Notes under the pieces: generated by a model
Seen by the model: only the letters and a program-made list of their open reading frames with translations
Told to the model about the DNA's origin: nothing
The model's database searches: none
Assembly: GCF_003063265.1 (NCBI RefSeq)
Contig: NZ_NERU01000005.1
Span: forward strand, 176,824 to 240,823
Length of the DNA stretch: 64,000 nt
DNA from: Limnohabitans sp. WS1
GTDB lineage: Bacteria > Pseudomonadota > Gammaproteobacteria > Burkholderiales > Burkholderiaceae_C
Reading direction: 5' to 3'
Program-made: the position numbers and the translations under genes
Shown here: piece after piece, positions 1-8,653 of the stretch
Position numbering within the stretch: the stretch's first letter is position 1
Layout of the letters: each line of letters begins with the position of its first letter

Positions 1-45
1 CACGTGCCGCAAGCCTTCGCGACGGGTCAAGGTAGGCAACTTCAT
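1..45 (-). CDS. soxY: SoxY N-terminus (partial, runs off window)
   Basis: Only the first 15 codons are inside the window. They read MKLPTLTRREGLRHV, which contains a twin-arginine (RR) export motif as expected for SoxY, the periplasmic carrier that holds sulfur intermediates during thiosulfate oxidation. The ATG overlaps the stop codon of soxX in an ATGA arrangement, so the two are probably translationally coupled. The assignment comes from the soxX neighbour and the Tat motif. The diagnostic SoxY C-terminal GGCGG swinging arm lies outside the window, so another Tat-exported protein is possible. Confidence 0.6.
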   Translation of the reverse strand, partial: MKLPTLTRREGLRHV

Positions 46-458
46 GGCGTGGCCTTGCTGGGCAAGAACAAGAAACTCAAGATGTCTTCAAGCCCTTGCG
101 CCGTCAAAATGGTTTGCCCCTGATAAGGACTGGCCACTTTGTTCAAACCATCGGTGCTGAAATAGGCGGGCATGATGGTTTGCGGGTTAAAACGACGGGG
201 ATCGGCGATGCGCTCTCGGGCTTGGGCCTTTGTGCTGCGCTCAGCCAAACCAACCAAAGACGGGCCGAGTGCGCCACCCGCAGGCAAACCCTGCACTTGG
301 TGGCACAGTACACAGCCGCTGTCTTGTCTTTGCAAGAGCAAGGCTTTGCCACGTTCTGGCGAGCCGGCTTGAAGGGCATCAGGCGTTTGCGCAGCGGTCC
401 AGCCCCAGCCAGTGCTGAACACCAAGGCCCCCACCCGCGCCAAGCCCAGCACTGTCAT
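42..458 (-). CDS. soxX: Sulfur-oxidation c-type cytochrome SoxX
   Basis: A 138-residue monohaem cytochrome c. SoxX pairs with SoxA in the periplasm to couple thiosulfate covalently to SoxY and pass on electrons. A signal peptide covers about residues 1-23, the haem motif CVLCH is at 49-53, and the TIMPAY segment supplies the probable Met ligand (M96). It is followed by the typical SoxX ending (STDGLNKV, then GQTILTAQGLEDIL). A longer ORF reaches 587, but the ATG at 458 gives a proper signal peptide and overlaps the stop of the upstream gene (ATGA). soxA, soxB and soxZ are not in the window. The tight coupling to a molybdenum hydroxylase is unusual. Confidence 0.88.
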   Translation of the reverse strand: MTVLGLARVGALVFSTGWGWTAAQTPDALQAGSPERGKALLLQRQDSGCVLCHQVQGLPAGGALGPSLVGLAERSTKAQARERIADPRRFNPQTIMPAYFSTDGLNKVASPYQGQTILTAQGLEDILSFLFLPSKATP

Positions 459-2623
459 GCGCGAGCCAAAGTCAAACCGTGGTTCTTCAAGGGCAAGCTG
501 CGGATGCGTTTGCCCAAAGCGGCCGAGATGGCGTTGGCCACAGCGGGTGCCAAAGGCGCTTGGGCCGGCTCGCCCACCCCGCCCCAAAACCCGCCTGTGG
601 GGGCAATCACCACGTCCACCTTGGGCATTTCGTTCAATCGCATCATGCGGTAATCGTGGAAGTTGGATTGCTCCACTCGCCCGTCCTTGATGGTGTTTTC
701 ACCCCAGAAAATGGCGGTCAAACCGTGCACCACGCTGCCCTGGAACTGGGCCACGATGTTGTCGGGGTTGACGGCATAACCGGGGTCAATGCCAATCACG
801 ATGCGGTGGATCTTGACCTCGTTTTTGGCGTTGATGGAGACATCGCACATACAAGCCGTCCAGCTGCCATAACCGTCGGTGGCGGCCACGCCCCGGAACA
901 CACCCGGCGCAGGTTTTTTGTCCCAACCGGCTGCTTTTGTCACAGCCAGCAAAATGGCACGGTCGCGGTTGGCCTTTTCGTTGTTGGGCAGCATGGCCAA
1001 GCGGTATTCCACCGGGTCTTTGGATGCCGCCTGAGCCATCTCGTCGATGAAACACTCTCGCCCAAACGGGTTTTGTGAATGCCCCACCGTGCGCCAAAAA
1101 CCCACGGGCACATTGGTGTTGCGCTGGGCATAGTCCACCAAGGTGTTGGGAATGTCGTAGGGGTGGTCGTTGAAAGAGGCCACAGCCTGGCCATCCACCC
1201 CTTTGGGCAAGGGCAGTTTCAGCAAGGTCGCCAAGATGGAAGGGGCGCTGACACGGATGTGCAGCGCCTCGGCTTTGCCCGTGGCGCTCAAGCCCGCCTT
1301 GAAACGCATCAGGCTGGCCGGACGGTACAAGCCGTGCTGGATTTCCTCTTCGCGAGACCACAACATTTTGATGGGCTTGCCGGGCATGGCCTTGGCAATG
1401 CTGACGGCTTGGCGCGTGAAGTCTTGCGGGCTTTTTCGCCCGAGACCCCCACCCAATTGCATCGGGTGCACTTTCACATTGGCCTGTGGCACACCCGCAG
1501 TCGCCGCCGCCACCGCCAAAGTCGATTCCGGGTTTTGCGTTGAGCACCACACATCGAGTTGGTCGCCCTGCAACCACGCGGTACACACCATGGGCTCCAT
1601 GGTGGCGTGCGCCAAATAGGGCGTGAAGTACTCGGCCTCGATGACCTTGGCCGACTTGCTCAGGGCGTCTACCGTGTTGCCATCGTTTCGGGCCACCGCC
1701 AGTTCTGGCTGATCCATACCGGCTTTGAAGTGGGCCATGATCGCGGCGCTGCTCAAGGTGCCGTGCTCGCCCACATCCCAGTCCACGGCCACGTCGCGCA
1801 GCGCTTCTTTGGCACGCCACCAGTTGTCGGCCACCACGGCCACAAAGGTGCCCAGATTCAGCACCTTCACGATGCCCCTGCGGTTTTCCACCTTGGAGGC
1901 ATCCATGCTTTTGACGGTGCCGTTGAACACCGGGCAAGCCGCAATGGCCGCGTGCAGCATGCCAGGCACTTGGGCGTCGATGCCGTACTTCACACGACCG
2001 GTCACGATGTCGGGAATGTCCACACGCGGGATGGACTTGCCGATCAATGTCCAGTCTTTGGGGTCTTTGAGTTTGACGTCTTTGGGGGCTTCCAACTTGG
2101 CAGCCGCTGCGGCCAGTTTGCCGTAGCTGAGCGTCCGCTTGCTGGGCATGTGGGTGACTTTGCTGAGGGCCGCTTTGCACTCGCTGGCTGGCACGCCCCA
2201 CTGCTGGGCAGCGGCGGCAATCAGCATCTCGCGCCCGGTGGCACCCGCTTTGCGCAGGTATTCCTGCGAATTGCGGATGGTGCGACTGCCCACCGAAGCC
2301 ATGTCGCCATAGGCGCGTTTGGTGCGCAGGTTTTCATGGGCTGTGGCGTACTCGACGCGCACTTTTTTCCAGTCGGCCTCCAACTCTTCGGCAATCATCA
2401 TGGGCGCAGAAGTCATGCTGCCCTGGCCCATTTCTGCACGGGCGTAGCGGATGACAATCGTGTCGTTGGGCTCGATTTCGACCCACACGTTCAGCTGTGG
2501 CGTGTTGGCGGCCTGCGCCGATTGCGGCACAAAAAATCCCACCGACAAACCTGCGGCGGCAGTGCTGGAAATCTTCAAAAAGTGGCGACGGTCCATGCCG
2601 ATGGTCATCTCTGGGGTGCTCAT
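455..2623 (-). CDS. Tat-exported xanthine dehydrogenase-family molybdopterin-binding subunit
   Basis: A 722-residue large subunit of the isoquinoline 1-oxidoreductase/aldehyde oxidase type (COG1529), binding a molybdopterin-cytosine-dinucleotide-type cofactor. The N-terminus carries a twin-arginine signal (DRRHFLKIS, then a hydrophobic stretch ending in AQA), so the enzyme should work in the periplasm. The C-terminal GVGEP motif holds the expected catalytic glutamate. The start at 2623 overlaps the stop of the 2Fe-2S subunit gene (ATGA), which rules out the longer reading frame. The adjacent cytochrome could be its electron acceptor. The substrate, an aldehyde or N-heterocycle, cannot be read from sequence. 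Confidence 0.88.
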   Translation of the reverse strand: MSTPEMTIGMDRRHFLKISSTAAAGLSVGFFVPQSAQAANTPQLNVWVEIEPNDTIVIRYARAEMGQGSMTSAPMMIAEELEADWKKVRVEYATAHENLRTKRAYGDMASVGSRTIRNSQEYLRKAGATGREMLIAAAAQQWGVPASECKAALSKVTHMPSKRTLSYGKLAAAAAKLEAPKDVKLKDPKDWTLIGKSIPRVDIPDIVTGRVKYGIDAQVPGMLHAAIAACPVFNGTVKSMDASKVENRRGIVKVLNLGTFVAVVADNWWRAKEALRDVAVDWDVGEHGTLSSAAIMAHFKAGMDQPELAVARNDGNTVDALSKSAKVIEAEYFTPYLAHATMEPMVCTAWLQGDQLDVWCSTQNPESTLAVAAATAGVPQANVKVHPMQLGGGLGRKSPQDFTRQAVSIAKAMPGKPIKMLWSREEEIQHGLYRPASLMRFKAGLSATGKAEALHIRVSAPSILATLLKLPLPKGVDGQAVASFNDHPYDIPNTLVDYAQRNTNVPVGFWRTVGHSQNPFGRECFIDEMAQAASKDPVEYRLAMLPNNEKANRDRAILLAVTKAAGWDKKPAPGVFRGVAATDGYGSWTACMCDVSINAKNEVKIHRIVIGIDPGYAVNPDNIVAQFQGSVVHGLTAIFWGENTIKDGRVEQSNFHDYRMMRLNEMPKVDVVIAPTGGFWGGVGEPAQAPLAPAVANAISAALGKRIRSLPLKNHGLTLARA

Positions 2624-3078
2624 GCGCGGGTCCCTTTCTTGGCAGCGGCGTGGATGGCGGTGCGCATGCGGGCGTAGGTGCCGCAACGGCAAATGTTGGT
2701 CATGGCGGCGTCGATGTCTTCATCGGTGGGTTTGGGCTTTTTCTTGAGCAAGGCCACGGCCGCGAGCATCTGGCCGCCCTGGCAGTAACCGCACTGAGGC
2801 ACTTGGTGGTCAATCCAGGCTTGCTGCACGGCGTGCAAGCGGCCCTTGTCGGCCAAGCCTTCGATGGTGACGACCTTTTGCCCCGAAGCGCCCGATACGG
2901 GGTATGTACAAGAGCGCACCGGTTCACCATTGAGCAGCACCGTGCACGACCCACACTGGGCGATGCCGCAACCGAACTTGGGACCTTTGATGTCCAGCTC
3001 ATCGCGCAAGGCCCACAACAGGGGCATTTCCGGCTCGACATCGAGGCTGTGGTTTTTACCGTTGACGTTCAGTTTCAT
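2620..3078 (-). CDS. (2Fe-2S)-binding subunit of molybdenum hydroxylase
   Basis: A 152-residue small subunit of the IorA/CoxS type that relays electrons from the Mo site through two 2Fe-2S clusters. The plant-ferredoxin-type cluster ligands are visible in CGIAQCGSC plus the later RSC. The second, helical cluster uses CGYC and CRC. It has no signal peptide, so it would be exported by hitchhiking with the Tat-tagged large subunit. The ATG at 3078 has an AAGGAG ribosome site just upstream. It is the first gene of a leftward operon whose members overlap by four bases. Confidence 0.9.
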   Translation of the reverse strand: MKLNVNGKNHSLDVEPEMPLLWALRDELDIKGPKFGCGIAQCGSCTVLLNGEPVRSCTYPVSGASGQKVVTIEGLADKGRLHAVQQAWIDHQVPQCGYCQGGQMLAAVALLKKKPKPTDEDIDAAMTNICRCGTYARMRTAIHAAAKKGTRA

Positions 3079-3536
3079 GACGGGGGACTCCTTGTGTGCG
3101 CAGCAACAGCTTTGAACTGTGGCAAGAAGACGCCCGTTGTGCAACGGTGAAAGAACTCAAAACTTGCAAAACAGGCGTCAGCAAGTCACATCCGAGACTT
3201 TTGCTTCGCGTACGTCTGAAAGCCAGTGGCGCTGCTTCAAACCTCTCCCTCCGTATTCATACCCGACTTCGCGCTGGTGGCGAATGCGGGCCACCATGAC
3301 CGTTGGCTCAGCGCATTGTTTTCGGTTGCAGGATTGCTGGCCGCTCACATTGCCCTTGGCGATGCTTTTCCAGTTGAGAAAAAACCCCGAACATCGTCCA
3401 ACACATGGCCTGTGCCCGTGGCTTTCATGTCGGCCAGCGCATTTGCCGACTCCTGTGCCATTTTTTTCGGCAAGCTCAAACCCATTTGCGTCATATCCGG
3501 GGTGACCAGTGAATTGTTGGTGACAGCTGCATTGAG
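3079..3536. other. Intergenic stretch without a recognisable gene
   Basis: About 460 bases separate the molybdenum hydroxylase operon from the antitoxin gene. Reading frames exist on both strands but none has a convincing start, ribosome site or familiar protein motif. A short minus-strand frame around 3350-3500 (MTQMGLSLPKKMAQESANA) looks protein-like and could be the remnant of a lost gene. I cannot place it in a family. The promoter of the leftward operon should lie just above 3078. Confidence 0.4.
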
Positions 3537-3854
3537 TCAAGCGATCGACATCAAGCCCTTGTGTTGAATCACCGTGAGCAATCTGAGCGCTGGGCCGCCG
3601 GGCTTTTTGACACCGCGCTCCCAATCAGAAACAAGGTTCTTTGACACATTCAGGTATCGCGCAAACACCGGCTGCGAAATGTGCTCGCGAATCCTGAGTG
3701 CCTTGATTTGTTCGGGCAGCATCACCTCAATGGGCGTGAGGCAAGTCTCGTCAAACTCCCGCATGGTCTGGCGATCCACAGCGCCCACTTCATGCAAAGC
3801 CTCCATCGTTTCGTGAATAGCAGCCAATGCATCACTGCGGTATTTTTTAGGCAT
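3537..3854 (-). CDS. HTH antitoxin, NadS/HigA-like
   Basis: A 105-residue protein with a C-terminal helix-turn-helix of the Xre type (LRIREHISQPVFARYLNVSK, then LVSDWERGVKKPGGPAL). This is the usual architecture of antitoxins that follow HigB/RelE-like toxins: the N-terminal part neutralises the toxin and the HTH represses the shared promoter. The ATG at 3854 is preferred over an upstream in-frame start because it follows an AAAGGTGG ribosome site. It overlaps the end of the toxin reading frame by eight bases. The HTH is intact, so the gene probably still works as a regulator even if the toxin is damaged. Confidence 0.8.
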   Translation of the reverse strand: MPKKYRSDALAAIHETMEALHEVGAVDRQTMREFDETCLTPIEVMLPEQIKALRIREHISQPVFARYLNVSKNLVSDWERGVKKPGGPALRLLTVIQHKGLMSIA

Positions 3855-4156
3855 CTTGCACCACCTTTTCAAAATGTCCTTGAGTCACCAACGCCATGAG
3901 TTGGGCATCTGTTAAATCCAATACGTGACGAGCCATCTTCTTGAATTGGGCCTCTTCAATCGCGCTGATGTTTTCCAATTCGCTCTTGGCAAAGCCATAA
4001 ACAAAGAAACACCGATGCTGCTGACGAAACAACAGAATCGTTCGATAACCCTTTGAACGCCCCTCACCTGGGCGAGCAATTCGTTGCTTGATCACACCTG
4101 CGCCTAAATCGGCATCGATCAAACCGCGTGAACCACGCACTTTTAAAGATATCCAT
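3847..4156 (-). pseudogene. RelE/HigB-type toxin with internal deletion and frameshift
   Basis: The C-terminal part is a clear RelE/HigB-2-type toxin (GLIDADLGAGVIKQRIARPG, then GYRTILLFR and FFVYGFAKSELENI). A normal member starts with a segment like 'M.(V/I)FK...F.RF' followed by a helix of roughly 25 residues before GLIDADLG. Here an ATG at 4156 opens MDIFKSAWFTRF in one frame, and GLIDADLG follows almost at once in a different frame. The helix is therefore missing and the two parts are out of frame. The best remaining ORF begins at a GTG at 4140 with no visible ribosome site and gives 97 residues. I call it a probable pseudogene. A short toxin expressed from the GTG cannot be excluded. 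Confidence 0.65.
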
Positions 4157-4353
4157 TTGTGCCGCCCTTTTTTTTATCCAAGTATCACACAAGGTGTTAC
4201 TAAAATCAAGGGCGGTTAAAAAAGCGCACGGCCGTCAGGTGGGCGCCGCAGCGGTACTCTGTGTCTTGCGCGGCATTCATGCTCCTTATCGACATGCCAT
4301 GCCTTACACACCAAATTTCTGACAGGCTCTCCCACACGCAGATACCCGCCAAA

Positions 4354-4767
4354 CTACGCCTGCTCCGCAAGCCGTTGCTGCTCAATCCACTGAACGTCAG
4401 CACGAAGCTTCTTTGCCAGCGGTGACTTCGGATCAATCACCCGCCAAAACGGTGCCACGTCGGTCGTGGCCTTGCCACCGCAAATCTCGTCCCAAGCAGC
4501 CTCAGCCACTGTTCGCAAAAAGATTGCAGTGGAAACCGGGCAAGTGGCGTCCGCACCATGAAGCAAAGCAAGTTCACGTCGTACCTGCTGGATTTCTTTC
4601 GTAGTGCCGTAAGGAACATGTGTTTTCAAGTAATCCTCAAGTTCCATCGGACACGAAATGAGCAGTCGCGATCCGGCCGGTACACCCGCAAAATCCTTAT
4701 CCAGCGACACGGTGTGCGGGGGCTTCGCACGCTTTTTTTCGGCCCACGTCTTGGCAGCTCTTGGCAC
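4354..4767 (-). CDS. MGMT/Atl1-like conserved hypothetical protein
   Basis: A 137-residue protein starting at a GTG (4767) six bases after an AGGAG site. A longer ORF on this frame runs into hpd and has no good start. The segment LRXX-like VRRELALLHGADATCPVSTA followed by IFLRTVAEAAWDE and APFWRVID resembles the small family related to the DNA-binding domain of O6-alkylguanine methyltransferases (alkyltransferase-like). That family usually shows 'CP.TTGIF' and 'TPYWR'. No PCHR active-site motif is present, so methyl transfer is unlikely and DNA or damage recognition is the family-level guess. The gene stands alone. Confidence 0.6.
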   Translation of the reverse strand: MPRAAKTWAEKKRAKPPHTVSLDKDFAGVPAGSRLLISCPMELEDYLKTHVPYGTTKEIQQVRRELALLHGADATCPVSTAIFLRTVAEAAWDEICGGKATTDVAPFWRVIDPKSPLAKKLRADVQWIEQQRLAEQA

Positions 4768-5008
4768 TTCACTCTCCTGGTTGATGTTGCATGGCGCGCG
4801 ATTCTCCCGGACAACATACGAAGTGCAAATAATCCCCGTACAAACCCTAATCAAAGGCCTTAGGCAAGGCCTGGCGCAACTGCAAAGCATCAGCGGGCTG
4901 GGCGTCAACAGCCTCAGCGCCCATAGAGCACTTTGACGATCCAGAAATGGCAATGTATTGGGGGGCCCTTGCCTATGCTGCGGCTCTACGGTGCAGAAAA
5001 AGGCCCAC

Positions 5009-6085
5009 TCACTCCACCGTAATCGCCCCACGCCGGATCTGGTCGCGCTCCAGACTTTCAAACAAGGCCTTGAAGTTGCCTTCGCCAAAGCCTTCGTCAG
5101 CCTTGCGCTGAATGAACTCAAAGAACACCGGGCCGAGCAGGGTTTGGCTGAAGATTTGCAGCAGCAAGCGCTTTTCGCCGTTGGCAGTCGATCCATCCAT
5201 CAAAATGCCGCGCGACTGCAGCTCGGGCACGGGTTCGCCGTGGCCGGGCAGGCGCTCTTCGAGCATCTCGTAATAGATGTCATTGGGTGCGCTCATCAGC
5301 GGAATGCCCGCCATCTGCAGGGCGTCCACGCTTTTCAAAATATCGTCGGTCAACAGCGCGATGTGCTGGATGCCTTCACCGTTGAACTGCATCAGAAACT
5401 CTTCGATCTGGCCGCCCGTCTTGCCCGACTCTTCGTTCAGCGGGATGCGGATCATGCCGTCGGGGGCCATCATGGCCTGGCTGGTCAGGCCCGTGTACTC
5501 GCCCTTGATGTCGAAATAACGGATTTCCTGGAAGTTGAACAGCTTTTCGTAAAAACCACTCCAGTACGCCATGCGCCCTTTGTAGACGTTGTGTGTCATG
5601 TGGTCGATGAGCTTGAGGCCATGGCCAGGCGGGTGGCGGTCCACGCCGTCGATGAATTCAAAGTCGATGTCGTAAATGCTCTTGCCGTCTTCAAAGCGGT
5701 CAATCAGGTACAGCGGCGCACCGCCAATGCCCTTGATGGCGGGGAGGCGCAACTCCATGGGGCCGGTGGGCACATCCACGGGTTGGGCACCGAGTTCCAG
5801 CGCTCGCGCGTAAGCCTTGTGCGAATCCTTCACCCGAAACGCCAGCGCACAAGCGCAAGGTCCGTGCTCGGATGCGAAATACCCGGCCAGACTTTTGGGT
5901 TCGCGGTTGACGATGAAGTTGATGTCGCCTTGGCGGTACAGCACCACATCTTTGGACCGGTGCTTGGCCACCAGGGAAAAGCCCATTTTTTCAAACAAGG
6001 GCTCCAGGGTGTCGGCAACAGGGGAGGCAAACTCGACGAACTCGAAGCCACACAGGCCCATGGGGTTGTCAAACAGATCGGCCAT
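5009..6085 (-). CDS. hpd: 4-hydroxyphenylpyruvate dioxygenase
   Basis: A 358-residue Fe(II) dioxygenase that converts 4-hydroxyphenylpyruvate to homogentisate in tyrosine catabolism. The three iron ligands are recognisable: H162 in DHMTHNV, H241 in GIQHIALL and E323 in FFEFIQR. Length matches bacterial HPPD. The ATG at 6085 has a GGAGA site upstream, and the in-frame extension to 6220 only reads through a palindromic repeat. No homogentisate pathway genes are adjacent, so it appears to be a single-gene unit. Confidence 0.95.
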   Translation of the reverse strand: MADLFDNPMGLCGFEFVEFASPVADTLEPLFEKMGFSLVAKHRSKDVVLYRQGDINFIVNREPKSLAGYFASEHGPCACALAFRVKDSHKAYARALELGAQPVDVPTGPMELRLPAIKGIGGAPLYLIDRFEDGKSIYDIDFEFIDGVDRHPPGHGLKLIDHMTHNVYKGRMAYWSGFYEKLFNFQEIRYFDIKGEYTGLTSQAMMAPDGMIRIPLNEESGKTGGQIEEFLMQFNGEGIQHIALLTDDILKSVDALQMAGIPLMSAPNDIYYEMLEERLPGHGEPVPELQSRGILMDGSTANGEKRLLLQIFSQTLLGPVFFEFIQRKADEGFGEGNFKALFESLERDQIRRGAITVE

Positions 6086-6169
6086 GAAAATCTCCAGTGA
6101 AAAGCAGGGCCGCGCTGCTGGTTGAGCGCGACCCGAATTGAAATCGGCAAACGAAACAAGGGGGGATTT

Positions 6170-6245
6170 GTAGGTCGGTGGCTTCAGCCCCGACAGGACG
6201 GTTGTTGACCAAAAATTCATGTCGGGGCTGAAGCCGCCGACCTAC
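6170..6245. repeat. GTAGGTCGG-type palindromic repeat, copy 1
   Basis: A 76-bp inverted repeat whose arms begin GTAGGTCGGTGGCTTCAGCC and mirror it at the other end (GGCTGAAGCCGCCGACCTAC). The arms are nearly perfect over about 26 bases with a central loop. Related copies lie at 20908-20981 and 22372-22475. It sits 5' of hpd and would form a strong hairpin in RNA. The rest of the gap down to 6389 holds nothing I recognise. Confidence 0.85.
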
Positions 6246-6389
6246 AAGCAGAGGTTCAAGCCTGCGGCGGTGCGCAAGGCTTGCCCCGCGTGCTGCGCGC
6301 GAGGTGGATGCCGAAAATCAAAACCTGGATGGACATGAACCGATGGTCGTCGCCTGCGCATCAAATGTCAAGCGACGAACCCGTGTGCC

Positions 6390-7370
6390 TTATTGCGGCT
6401 CGATGCCCACTTTCTTGACCAATGTCGCAAAGCGCTCTTTTTCACTGCGGAAAGATTTTTGCGCCTGCTCGACAGAGCTGATGGCGATGGTGTTGCCTTG
6501 TTTGGCCATGGTTTCCTTGACGGCCGGATCGTTGAAGGCTGCCTGCAAGGCGTCATGCACCTTTTTGACCGCTGCAGGGCTCATGCCTTTTGGTCCCAAA
6601 ACACCAAACCAGGCATCGATCACATACCCTGGCAAACCTTGTTCGACAAATGTCGGAATGTCCGCTGCAGCGGCATTGCGCTTGTCGCCACACATGCCCA
6701 CCGCCTTGAGTGCGCCACTCTTGATGTGCTGTTGAACGCTGGGCAAGGCCAAAACGGCAAAGTCAATCTGTCCGCCCAGCAAATCGGTGACCATGGGGCC
6801 CACGCCTTTGTAGGGGATGTGACGGGCTTTGACACCCGCCTCGTCCACGAACATTTCTGCGGCCAAATGCAAGATGGTGCCGGTGCCACCCGAGCCAAAA
6901 TTGAAGCCGTCAGGCTTGGCCTTCAGTGCTGCGATGAAATCACGCGCGTTGCCAGAGGGCACGCGCTGTGGGTTGGCCACCAAGACCAAGGGCGTAGCAC
7001 CCAAGACGGCAATGGGTGTGAAATCACCGGGCATGTCAAAGGGCAGGTTCTTGATGACGCTCGGAAAAATGACCACGTTGTTGGACACCACCGACAGGGT
7101 GTAACCATCGGGCGGGTTCTTGGCCAGGGCCTGCAAGCCGATCACGCCGCTGGCACCGGCTTGGTTTTCGACCACGACGCTGGTGCCCAGGGCCTTGCCC
7201 AAGGCCGGTGCGGCAGCGCGTGTGATGGCGTCGACCCCAGAGCCGGTGGCGTTGGGCAAGATGAACTTGACCGGGCGATCGGCTTGCGCCAGTGACAAGC
7301 CTGGCCACGCCACTGCAGAGGAAGCCAAAGCCGCCAAAACGGTGCGGCGGTTGAGGGTGAGTTGTGTCAT
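6390..7370 (-). CDS. Bug-family tripartite tricarboxylate transporter receptor
   Basis: A 326-residue periplasmic binding protein of the TctC/Bug family, abundant in Burkholderiales and used to capture carboxylates. The N-terminus NRRTVLAALASSAVAWPGL is a Tat-like signal. The fold motifs PVKFILPNATGSGVD, VVVENQAGASGVIG and the GGTGTILHLAAEMF segment match Bug proteins. ATG at 7370 follows a GA-rich ribosome site. No TctA/TctB membrane genes are adjacent, so it would need permease subunits encoded elsewhere. Its position just downstream of the CoA-transferase and lyase genes suggests it binds their substrate, possibly a C5 dicarboxylate. Confidence 0.9.
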   Translation of the reverse strand: MTQLTLNRRTVLAALASSAVAWPGLSLAQADRPVKFILPNATGSGVDAITRAAAPALGKALGTSVVVENQAGASGVIGLQALAKNPPDGYTLSVVSNNVVIFPSVIKNLPFDMPGDFTPIAVLGATPLVLVANPQRVPSGNARDFIAALKAKPDGFNFGSGGTGTILHLAAEMFVDEAGVKARHIPYKGVGPMVTDLLGGQIDFAVLALPSVQQHIKSGALKAVGMCGDKRNAAAADIPTFVEQGLPGYVIDAWFGVLGPKGMSPAAVKKVHDALQAAFNDPAVKETMAKQGNTIAISSVEQAQKSFRSEKERFATLVKKVGIEPQ

Positions 7371-7453
7371 GGTGTCTCTTTCTTCGGTTGAATCAATGGA
7401 TCGATGTGTCAATGAGTGAATTGGGCATGGGTTGAGCGCTGTCCGTCATGGGG

Positions 7454-8653
7454 TCAGGCCACGGCTTGGCGTTGGCGCAACTGGTCTATTTCGGCGTCAC
7501 TCAGCCCCAAGCTTTGCAGCAGGGCATCGGTATTTTCACCTTGTTGCGGCGGCTGCTGGCGCACACCCAGGCGCTGTCCGTCCATGGTGAAGGGCAGCAA
7601 CGCGGCGCGGGCAGTCTGACCGGCTTTGGGGCCGTCGGTCAGGCGTACATCGGCCAAGCCACCGGTCGCCTGAAGGTGCGGATCGTCGAACAGCTCTTCG
7701 GGTTTGACGATGGGCGCAAAGGGCAGGCCTGCTTTTTCAAAAATCGCGGTGAGCTCGGCGGCGGTGTAGGCCTCCAGACGGCGGCGCAGCTCGGGCATCA
7801 TCACATCGCGCAATGACACGCGGGCGTTGTTGTTGCTGTAACGGGGGTCGGCCTTGAGGTCGGCAAAGCCCAGCACATCGCAAAAGGTGGCCCACTGCGC
7901 ATCGCTCACCGCTGCCAAAAAGATTTGCTCGCCGTTTTTGACGGTGAACACGTCGTACACCGCCCAGGCCGAGATGCGGTTGGGCATGGGCTCGGCCGCT
8001 TTGCCGGTGATGGCGTACTGCAGCATGTGCTGGCCCACCAAAAACACGTTGTTCTCAAACAGAGCGGACTGAATTTCTTGCCCGCGCCCGGTGATGCCGC
8101 GCTGGATCAGCGCACCCAACACACCAATCGCGCCGAACATGCCGCCCATGATGTCGTTCACGCTGGTGCCTGCCCGCAGTGGGTCGCCCGGGCGGCCCGT
8201 CATGTAGGCCAGGCCGCCCATCATTTGCACCACCTCGTCGAGCGCGGTGCGGTGGTCATAAGGGCCGGGCAAAAAGCCCTTGAGGCTGGCGTAAATGATC
8301 TTGGGGTTAGCGGCCGACAGGCTGGCGTAGTCCAGGCCGTACTTGGCCATGGAGCCGGGCTTGAAGTTCTCGGCCACCACATCGGCTGTGGCACACAGGC
8401 GTCGCGCCACCTCGGCTCCTTCGGGGCTTTGCAGATTGATCTGGATGCTCTTTTTGTTGCGGTTGAACATGGGGAAAAAGCCCGCGCCCGAGCCCAACAA
8501 ATGCCGGGTGCGGTCGCCCTCGATGGGCTCGACCTTGATGACCTCGGCACCCATGTCGGCCAGCACCATGCCGCAAGTCGGCCCCATGACCATGTGGGTG
8601 AACTCGACGACGCGCAGGCCTTCGAGGGGGAGTTTTTTGTCGGAGTTGTTCAT
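7454..8653 (-). CDS. Class III CoA-transferase (CaiB/BaiF family)
   Basis: A 399-residue family III CoA-transferase that would move CoA between carboxylic acids through an aspartyl-CoA thioester. Seen: LEGLRVVEFTHMVMGP at the N-terminus, ADMGAEVIKVEP, NRNKKSI, and D167 in SVNDIMGG as the probable catalytic aspartate. The ATG at 8653 overlaps the stop of the lyase gene by ATGA, so the two are translationally coupled. With an HMG-CoA-lyase-like partner, a succinyl-CoA:(R)-citramalate CoA-transferase is a reasonable inference. Other hydroxyacids remain possible. Confidence 0.9.
   Translation of the reverse strand: MNNSDKKLPLEGLRVVEFTHMVMGPTCGMVLADMGAEVIKVEPIEGDRTRHLLGSGAGFFPMFNRNKKSIQINLQSPEGAEVARRLCATADVVAENFKPGSMAKYGLDYASLSAANPKIIYASLKGFLPGPYDHRTALDEVVQMMGGLAYMTGRPGDPLRAGTSVNDIMGGMFGAIGVLGALIQRGITGRGQEIQSALFENNVFLVGQHMLQYAITGKAAEPMPNRISAWAVYDVFTVKNGEQIFLAAVSDAQWATFCDVLGFADLKADPRYSNNNARVSLRDVMMPELRRRLEAYTAAELTAIFEKAGLPFAPIVKPEELFDDPHLQATGGLADVRLTDGPKAGQTARAALLPFTMDGQRLGVRQQPPQQGENTDALLQSLGLSDAEIDQLRQRQAVA

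Noticed and set aside
786..2201. A 471-codon minus-strand frame inside the molybdopterin subunit gene
   Set aside because: It is a shifted frame of the real gene, Gln/Arg/Gly-rich and without any recognisable domain.
3178..3624. A 148-codon minus-strand frame between the antitoxin and the molybdenum hydroxylase operon
   Set aside because: It overlaps the antitoxin gene in another frame, has no ribosome site and no family resemblance that I can support.
4800..5008. Remnant of a gene end (minus-strand peptide ending LQLRQALPKAFD)
   Set aside because: The stretch is too short and has no motif that would allow a family to be named.
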